A DNA stretch of 64,000 nucleotides from Gigaspora margarita (Eukaryota > Glomeromycota > Glomeromycetes > Diversisporales > Gigasporaceae): NCBI GenBank assembly GCA_009809945.1, contig WTPW01000606.1, forward strand, positions 126,277 through 190,276. The letters run 5' to 3'. Of the stretch, positions 58,395 through 64,000 are shown one piece after another. Each line of letters begins with the position of its first letter. The first letter of the stretch is position 1. Position numbers and translations under genes: made by a program. Under the pieces are notes generated by a model. That model had not been told where the DNA came from and did not search any database. It worked only from the letters and a program-made list of their open reading frames with translations.

Positions 58395-58900
58395 TTCTGT
58401 ACTACATCTTGTTAATTTTAATAAAAGCTTAACAAACTCAATAACTATCAGTCTGGATTCAACGATTTCGGTACCATTCGTTTCGCTCGATGAGACAGTT
58501 CGAATGGTACAAAAATCATTAAATTCTGATCACTAGATTTCGAGATATTCATAAAAAATAATTTTCAGCATAGTTTTGCACAGAAATCCCATAAAACCTA
58601 TACAAAAACTGCACTGCAAATTGTTTTTTGCGAATATTTCAAGTTCTAGTGATCAGAATTTAGCGATTTTGGTATCATTAGAGCCGTCTCAACAAGACGA
58701 ATCAAATGGTTACAAAATCGTTGAATTTGGACCGAAAGTTATCAAGATCATTAAACTTATATTAAAATTAACAAGATGTTAATATCTCAAGATTTGGTGA
58801 TTAAAATTTAGCAATTTTGGTACCATTCGTTTCATAGAGACGGTTCGAATGGTTAAATTATGATTACTAGAACTTTGAGATATTATCGAATTTGTAAAAT
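58395..58900. mobile_element. Foldback element with partial third arm
   Basis: The arms 58402-58555 and 58620-58783 mirror each other (CTTGTTAATTTTAATAAAAG against TTAAAATTAACAAGATG, and GATCACTAGATTTCGAGATATT against its complement). A third, partial copy with GGTACCATTCGTTTC follows at 58785-58880. No ORF of merit. The 68-residue ORF at 58576 lies across the palindrome. Confidence 0.65.
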
Positions 58901-59046
58901 CAATTTTATGCAAATTTGCATCAAATTTATTTATTTAATACTCAAAATTTTTTTAACGATAAAAAAAAATGTTTATAATAAAGCTAATAAAATATGTTCA
59001 GAATAATGTAATTTATATAAGATATATTTATATCATTGATAATTTT

Positions 59047-59275
59047 TGTCGCAGCTGATGCTGAAAACGGCTGATGCTGAAATTTGGGGTCGCGATTTGA
59101 AAATATATGCCCTGCTAAAATCCACCTATACTCATTAATAATCAATTCTAACCCTAAACCCTAACCCAACCCTAAAAAAAAAACTGTCAAAATTACCCCA
59201 AAAAATTTTTAAAAAATTTGTATCAAAATAGGTAGAAATTTCAGCATCAGCCGTTTTCAGCATCAGCTGCAACAA
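59047..59275. mobile_element. MITE with near-perfect termini, upstream of the kinase
   Basis: The inverted termini share about 36 bases including GCAGCTGATGCTGAAAACGG, exact apart from the outermost few bases. Both sides are flanked by AATTTTT, a possible 7-bp duplication that is weak evidence in T-rich DNA. The interior contains telomere-like CCCTAAACCCTAACCC at 59153. The low divergence of the ends suggests a young insertion or maintained termini. No ORF. Confidence 0.75.
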
Positions 59276-59590
59276 TTTTTATTTTATTTAAAAAAATTTT
59301 TCAAAATTTGCCTGCAAAACCGTTTAAGAGATAATTTTTCTATAGACAAATTTTTAAAAAATAAATCGATACCTTTGTAAAGCTAAGTTGTATATTTTAT
59401 AGTAATTTGAAACCTGGACAAATTCCAACCCTCGAAAAAAACCAATTGCAAATATATAACTATAAGAAAAATACTATTTGTTTAAATAATAAAGATTGGC
59501 GATATTAATTTGGCCAGATTTTTGGATTCAAACACAAACTATAGATATAGTTTTTAGATTGCCAACAAGTCTAGGTATGCAATGAATTAC
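59276..59590. other. AT-rich intergenic sequence
   Basis: No ORF, tandem repeat or hairpin stands out between the MITE and the hairpin region upstream of the kinase. Confidence 0.4.
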
Positions 59591-59735
59591 CTAGTTACAC
59601 AAGGGTTCATACTCCGTGGGCCGAATGCCACGGGTTTAAAATATGAACCATGTGTAACTGGATTATTCAATACACCCATATAATAACTATTAATTATCTT
59701 ATTGCACGGAGTCTGACGTACAATCCCGTGCCAAT
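59591..59735. repeat. Two GC-containing hairpins upstream of the kinase
   Basis: 59591-59661 folds with outer stem CTAGTTACACAAGGGTTCAT against ATGAACCATGTGTAACTGG and inner stem CCGTGG / CCACGG. 59701-59735 folds as ATTGCACGG against CCGTGCCAAT. They are much richer in GC than their surroundings. They may be remnants of a transposon terminus or structured elements of the kinase upstream region. Confidence 0.55.
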
Positions 59736-59849
59736 AAATAAATGAAAAAAGTACGAGCTGTTACATAAAACCTTTGAAATAAATAGTGTGACGACGATAG
59801 AACACGGATAAATGTGTATCAATAAAGAAATTATTTGTACGACAAAAGG

Positions 59850-60036
59850 TATCACTTAATATGTTTGTCATGACTATGTTTGACTAAAAAAAAGGTATAT
59901 ATATACCAGTACGAGTACGTACGCACGTACGTAAGCAAATGCAAAATGTTATGATAGTATTATACTTGAACCGGTTTTCCAAATACAAATTGAATTATAT
60001 TTTTTTTTTTTATACAGTGTTTTATTTTAGCAAATT
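59850..60036 (+). promoter_or_regulatory. Putative promoter / 5' UTR of the kinase gene
   Basis: Contains GGTATATATATACC (a perfect palindrome with a TATA core, about 59892-59905) and the alternating ACGTACGCACGTACGT at about 59918. A T-run ending ATACAG precedes the ATG by about 20 bases and could be a leader-intron acceptor. Position and composition are the only evidence. No transcription start is known. Confidence 0.4.
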
Positions 60037-62200
60037 ATGTCAAATGTTTTAAATGAATTGATTGAAAATTCTATTGATGAAACTATAAAACAAGAATATG
60101 ATTTATTTAGCAATTTTGAGGAAATTTGTAGAGGACCATTTGGGATTGTACGCAAAGCGACATGGGAAGATAAGACAGTTGTTCTTAAAAGTTTAAACAA
60201 TGATACAAATGAAACATATATAAATGCGTTCGTTAATGAGGTATGTACCTACGTATGTGATTTTTTTTTTGTTATAATTTCCATAGAAGTTTCTCATTTT
60301 CCTAATATCCAGCTTCAGAATCTTATTAAAGTTGACGGACATGTCCATCCGAATATCATCCAATTTTATGGAGTTACTAAAGGTAATTAAAATATTATCA
60401 AAGCTGTAAATTCATTTCTGAAAACTTAAATTGATGCCAATATTTTTATTTTTAAAAAGATCCATCTAACAACAAATATAATTTGATTTTACAATTTGCT
60501 GTGGATGGGAATTTACGTGAATATTTAAAACATAACTTTTCTAAGTTGAAATGGTCAGATAAATTGCAATTTGCACAAGAAATTGCTGAAGGATTAATGT
60601 TTTTACATAATAAAGGAATTCTTCATCGAGATCTTGTAAGAATTTCCGCATATAATTTTTCTATAAATTATCACGAATATTTCTATATATTTATCTTCAT
60701 TTTTTTTTGTAGCATTCAAAGAATATTTTAGTTCATAATAAACAAATGTTGATTGCAGATTTTGGAGTATCCAAACATATAGATGAAGTTACAACAGTTA
60801 AAGCTGATGGAATTGGTATAATGCTCGGATATTTGGAACCTAAATGTTTTGTGGATCCCCAATATAAATGTGACAAGAGATCTGATATCTACAGTCTTGG
60901 AGTGATTCTCTGGGAGATAACCAGTGGTAGGCCACCTTTTGATTCTTATGAGAACAAAATAGCTATTGTCACACAAGTAAATAATGGAGTCAGGGAAACT
61001 CCTGTTAAAGACACACCAGAAACTTTTGTCAACCTTTACAAGCGCTGTTGGGATAAAGATCCCGGAAAACGCCCAGATATAATGACAGTTCTTGAGAATT
61101 TAGAAAGTATCCAATCTTCTAACGACATAAAAGTTATCAGATCTTTAAAAAGAAAATTAACCAACGGAAGGTTTATACAATCAATTAGAAACTTATTTGC
61201 TGATGATAATGGTAAATCTTCTGAAGTATACAATGAAAATTTTCAATTAAATAAAGAAGTATCTCAATCAAATGAAGAAATATCTCAATCAAATGAAGAA
61301 AGATCTCAATCAAATGAAGAAACATCTCAATCAAATGAAGAAAGATCTCAATCAAATGAAGAAACATCTCAATCAAATGAAGAAGCATCTCAATCAAATG
61401 AAGAAACGTTTCAATCAAATGAAGAAATATCTCAACCAAATGAAGAAATATTTCAACCAAATGAAGAAACTTTTCAATTAAATGAAAAAATATCTCAATC
61501 AAATGAAGAAACATCTCAATCAAATGAAAAAATTTTTCAATTAAATGAAAAAATATCTCAACCAAATGAAGAAACATCTCAATCTCAATCAAATGAAGAA
61601 ACATCTCAATTAAGTGAAGAAGCTTCTCAAAAATCAAATGAAGAGGGATCTCAATCAAATGAAGAACTTTTTCAATTAAATGAAGTAGCTTCAACTATAA
61701 TTACTAAAGAACATATGAAAGAAATTATTTCTTGGATTAACCCTTCACCTCACAATACAAAACATGATCTTAAACTAATTCTTAAAGGTAAGAGAGACGG
61801 GTTTAAGAAAAGCACCTTTTATAAAAGGTGTAAAAACATAGAAAAGACTATAATAGTTTTGAAGGTTTCAAAGACTGGAGAGATTTTTGGTGGATATAAT
61901 CCTCTCACCTGGGAAGTAATTGATGGAAAAAAATACAAAGAAACCGGTTCTAGCTTTATTTTTTCCTTAAAAACAAATGAACAATCCAGTTCTACGCTTA
62001 GTAGGGTTAAAAATGACGAATTTGCAATTTGCTGTTTGAAAGATTTCGGACCATCTTTTGGCTATATAGATCTCTTTGTATCTAAAAAAGATTTAAAAAC
62101 TTGGGGATGTAATCAGTCAAATTATGAAAAGGCAATCAATGAATCTAAAGAATTTCATATAGAAGATTATGAAATATTTAGATACGAACGAATAATATAG
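60037..62200 (+). CDS. TKL-type protein kinase with heptapeptide repeats and C-terminal TLDc domain
   Basis: Four exons: 60037-60240, 60313-60382, 60460-60635 and 60713-62200, joined by short GT-AG introns in T-rich sequence, give 645 residues. Kinase domain (about 25-285): FGIVRKATW loop, Lys in VVLKSL, NELQ helix, PNIIQFYGVTK, catalytic HRDLHSKNIL (147-156), ADFG (165-168), YLEPKCF activation segment, SDIYSLGVILWEITSG, and a C-lobe CWDKDPGKRP. All catalytic residues are present. The first Gly of the Gly-rich loop is Cys (ICRGPFG). Residues about 328-474 are roughly 20 copies of SQSNEET-like heptads, probably helical. From about 492 to the end is a TLDc domain (KGKRDGFKKSTFYKRC, GEIFGGYNPLTWE, FGPSFGYIDLFV). 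TKL kinases are expanded in Glomeromycotina. TLDc domains are linked to oxidative-stress protection and V-ATPase binding. Substrates are unknown. Confidence 0.9.
60241..60312 (+). other. Kinase intron 1
   Basis: The GTATGT donor follows the codon for Glu in FVNE, and the acceptor ATATCCAG precedes LQNLIK. Removal restores the expected kinase sequence between the VAIK-type lysine and the PNIIQF segment. Phase 0, 72 bases. Read-through would give a short poorly conserved peptide. Confidence 0.85.
60383..60459 (+). other. Kinase intron 2
   Basis: The GTAATT donor after FYGVTK and the TTTAAAAAG acceptor leave a split codon (G|AT, Asp) and open DPSNNKYNLILQF, the usual hinge region. 77 bases. Confidence 0.85.
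60636..60712 (+). other. Kinase intron 3
   Basis: The GTAAGA donor lies directly after HRDL and the TTTTTTTGTAG acceptor directly before HSKNIL, so splicing reconstitutes the catalytic loop. Phase 0, 77 bases. It is the decisive evidence that the downstream long ORF is part of this gene. Confidence 0.9.
61254..61690 (+). repeat. 21-bp coding minisatellite in the kinase gene
   Basis: About 20 in-frame copies of a 21-base unit (TCTCAATCAAATGAAGAAAC type) encode the SQSNEET heptads. Two units are out of register by a dipeptide or single residue (SQSQSNEET, SQKSNEEG), showing that gains and losses kept the frame. The complementary strand stays open for over 500 bases only because of this periodicity. 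Confidence 0.9.
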
Positions 62201-63218
62201 TAGTAATATTACAGATTATTGCTGCCAAAATGGAGTCAGCGAAGCGCTCCTTTAACACTTTAACCCACATGGAAGTTACGTAACAATTGTTTCTGAGATT
62301 CTCAAAGCGTCTATGAATGAGAAATTGTGATGAAATACGAGATTAATCTTGGTTTTGAGTCGATGGGTCGATAAAGTATAATTAAGTAATTGGAGTTAAA
62401 GGAGTTAAGAATAATTTATTGAAGCAAAAATTATAATGGCTCTATGGTAAATTTCAGTGAAGACGTTGAATGTTAAATATGACGTCTTATCGGCAGAATG
62501 AATTAAGTTAGCATAAGTGATAACAACAAACTCAAGCTGCATATTGAACTCATTCGATTATACACATACAGCAATGAAAATATAACAAGAACCCTTAATA
62601 GTGGATGAAAAACGAGATATGACGGTGATAAAGAAACTTATGTAGAATGTGTAAATTTCGAGATAAAAAAAACAAATGTCAAAGATATTTTTTAATCTAA
62701 TTAAAAAAAAAAATTACATGCTAGCTCAGTTAGATTCTAATTATCATAACAAATAATTGATAATAAAAACTTAATATCATTGAATATTGATAGACTACAG
62801 AGGTATATCACATATTTGTGAATATAATGAATTTCATTATAAATAAGGTTGGTTAAAAGAGATAAAGTTATGCATTTTATGGTTTTAAAACATAGTTCTT
62901 GGTTTTATTAGAAAGTCTTGATGGTTTTATTTATTCTTAAACTTCGTCATTTTCCAAAAAACTGGTTAATACGCGAAATTTACTTAAGAAATGACGGTTG
63001 ATATAGAAACGAAAAGTCAAAGCCATGTTTAAGAGTACTGTTAAACTGCTGTATACAAGATCCCAGATATTAGACTCCCTAAGTACTGGACCTGGGTGTG
63101 AATCCCAAAATCTACAATAACCAAATGCAGGCTTTTTTTATATTTGGGTTGCCCAATATGAACGAAAAATATGCTTTTTAAAATTTTCCATCCAATGCAG
63201 TAATGGTACAAACTCTCT
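62201..63218. other. Kinase 3' flank and intergenic sequence
   Basis: The stop codon is followed within 20 bases by further TAG/TAA codons. 62220-62680 is less AT-biased than most of the window and could be 3' UTR, but no definite polyadenylation signal was identified. No second gene was found. Around 63060-63115 a tRNA B-box-like word occurs without an A-box. Confidence 0.4.
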
Positions 63219-64000
63219 AGTGATGGTAAATGACCTGGTCATTTGCAAATTTTTCAAATGACCTCAAATGACCCTGAAATGACCGGTCAATAACGGTCAT
63301 CTCAATTCTGGGTCAATTTAGAAATGACTCGTGACCAAATGACCATGGTCATTTAGAAATGGTCGATTATTTGAAGGTCATTTAGTCATTGGACCATCGT
63401 GCATATAGAGGTTGTATATCTAATATTTTTTACATAGATTGATATAGATTGATCAACTTTAACTGCATACGTATAGGTTTCGAAGTAAGCTGGGTCGGCT
63501 AGTTATTTGTAGACTCGGGCCCAAACCCGATAAATGTTTATATTCTCGGTCCAACCTAGGAAAAGTAAATAACTTGGTCATTTGATCGAAATTCAAAGGT
63601 TCCAAGCTATTAAATCATGACAAGATCATTTTGGCTATTAAGTTCATTTAGATCATTGGCATATAAAATAATTCTATTGGTCGAATTGCTCGTATAAAAA
63701 GTTATCAAGCTTTATTACTTTCCTCATCAATAATCTTAGCTATATATTAAAGTCCCAAGTTTTACTAAGTCAATTAATATTTATGTCTTAAGTAAGGTGT
63801 TTGAAATATGCCATTATTATTTCGAACAACTTAAGACATAAATATTAATTGACTTATAGCTACAATTATTGATTATGTTTTAATTTTGTTTGACAGCCAA
63901 TTCTGATTGGCTAAAGAGCATTAGAATATTAACTAACATACGTTAAATGACCTTCTAGGTCATTTGAGCCTCGAAATGACCCAATGACTAGTCATTTGTC
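63219..64000. mobile_element. TIR-type element with AAATGACC repeats, right end outside window
   Basis: Begins TAGTGATGGTAAATGACC at about 63219. It is packed with AAATGACC / GGTCATTT words to 63410 and again at 63940-64000, as expected of subterminal repeats of a hAT-like element. The TAGTGATG tip resembles the other hAT-like termini in this window. The right terminus and target duplication would lie beyond 64000, so the call is provisional. Confidence 0.5.
63767..63855. repeat. Long hairpin (27-bp perfect outer stem)
   Basis: AAGTCAATTAATATTTATGT onward (63767-63793) is exactly complementary to 63829-63855. An inner stem TGTTTGAAAT / ATTTCGAACA continues after a small bulge, with a roughly 13-base loop. 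It may be a tiny palindromic element nested in the AAATGACC element. Confidence 0.65.

Noticed and set aside
61185-61694. 169-codon minus-strand ORF rich in LHLIE repeats
   Set aside because: Antisense shadow of the 21-bp coding repeat of the kinase gene; the periodicity keeps the opposite strand open.
63060-63115. Possible tRNA (B-box-like GGTGTGAATCCC)
   Set aside because: No A-box at the right distance and no cloverleaf could be drawn.

Overview
The window looks like repeat-rich nuclear DNA of an arbuscular mycorrhizal fungus (Glomeromycotina, a Rhizophagus- or Gigaspora-like genome). The evidence is extreme AT richness, a tyrosine-kinase-like (TKL) kinase with the HRDLHSKNIL / YLEPKCF style of loops, a TLDc domain, decayed Sel1-like repeat genes, short introns with GTAAG/GTATG donors, and dense degenerate transposons. 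There are no prokaryotic operons, rRNA or convincing tRNA genes. The species call is inference.

Only one intact gene is evident: a four-exon protein kinase at 60037-62200 (+). Its 645-residue product joins a TKL-type kinase domain, about 20 copies of a seven-residue Gln/Asn/Glu repeat, and a C-terminal TLDc domain.

Layout. 1-475: end of a composite AT-rich repeat. 735-7200: a 6.5-kb element with about 880-bp inverted arms, carrying a palindromic element (2088-2923) and an inverted copy of the composite repeat (4180-5735). 7500-9760: a decayed minus-strand gene split by nested foldback elements. 11326-11905: hairpins and an 18-bp minisatellite. 12050-19975 (-): a decayed Ty3/Gypsy retrotransposon with Gag, protease, an unusual Cys-rich zinc-knuckle block, RT, RNase H, integrase and an extra downstream ORF. 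19976-22435: a TIR element made of a 320-bp palindromic satellite with higher-order alternation. 22436-26310 (+): the 3' part of a non-LTR retrotransposon (RNase H plus terminal zinc finger) with two nested TIR elements. 26382-29062: a 2.7-kb hAT-like element with a perfect 8-bp target duplication. 29400-32000: a decayed Sel1-like gene. 32707-33714: a second hAT-like element. 34916-35813: an assembly gap inside another composite-repeat copy. 37173-39649: a pogo/Tc1-like TIR element containing a Sel1 gene fragment. 40711-45206: a 4.5-kb TIR element encoding a decayed, unrecognised protein with a RING-like C-terminus, itself hit by a hAT-like element. 45409-51330: minisatellites, then a satellite array of about 4.6 kb. 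51804-59275: further hAT-like MITEs, foldback elements and a MITE with near-perfect termini about 760 bp upstream of the kinase. 63219-64000: start of another TIR-like repeat that runs off the window.

The genes do not form a pathway. The window is a nested transposon landscape around one signalling gene. Nesting gives relative ages: hAT-like insertions cut the foldbacks and the 4.5-kb element, and two TIR elements cut the non-LTR element. In the coding relics most in-frame stops fall at expected Trp, Gln or Arg codons, suggesting C-to-T decay.
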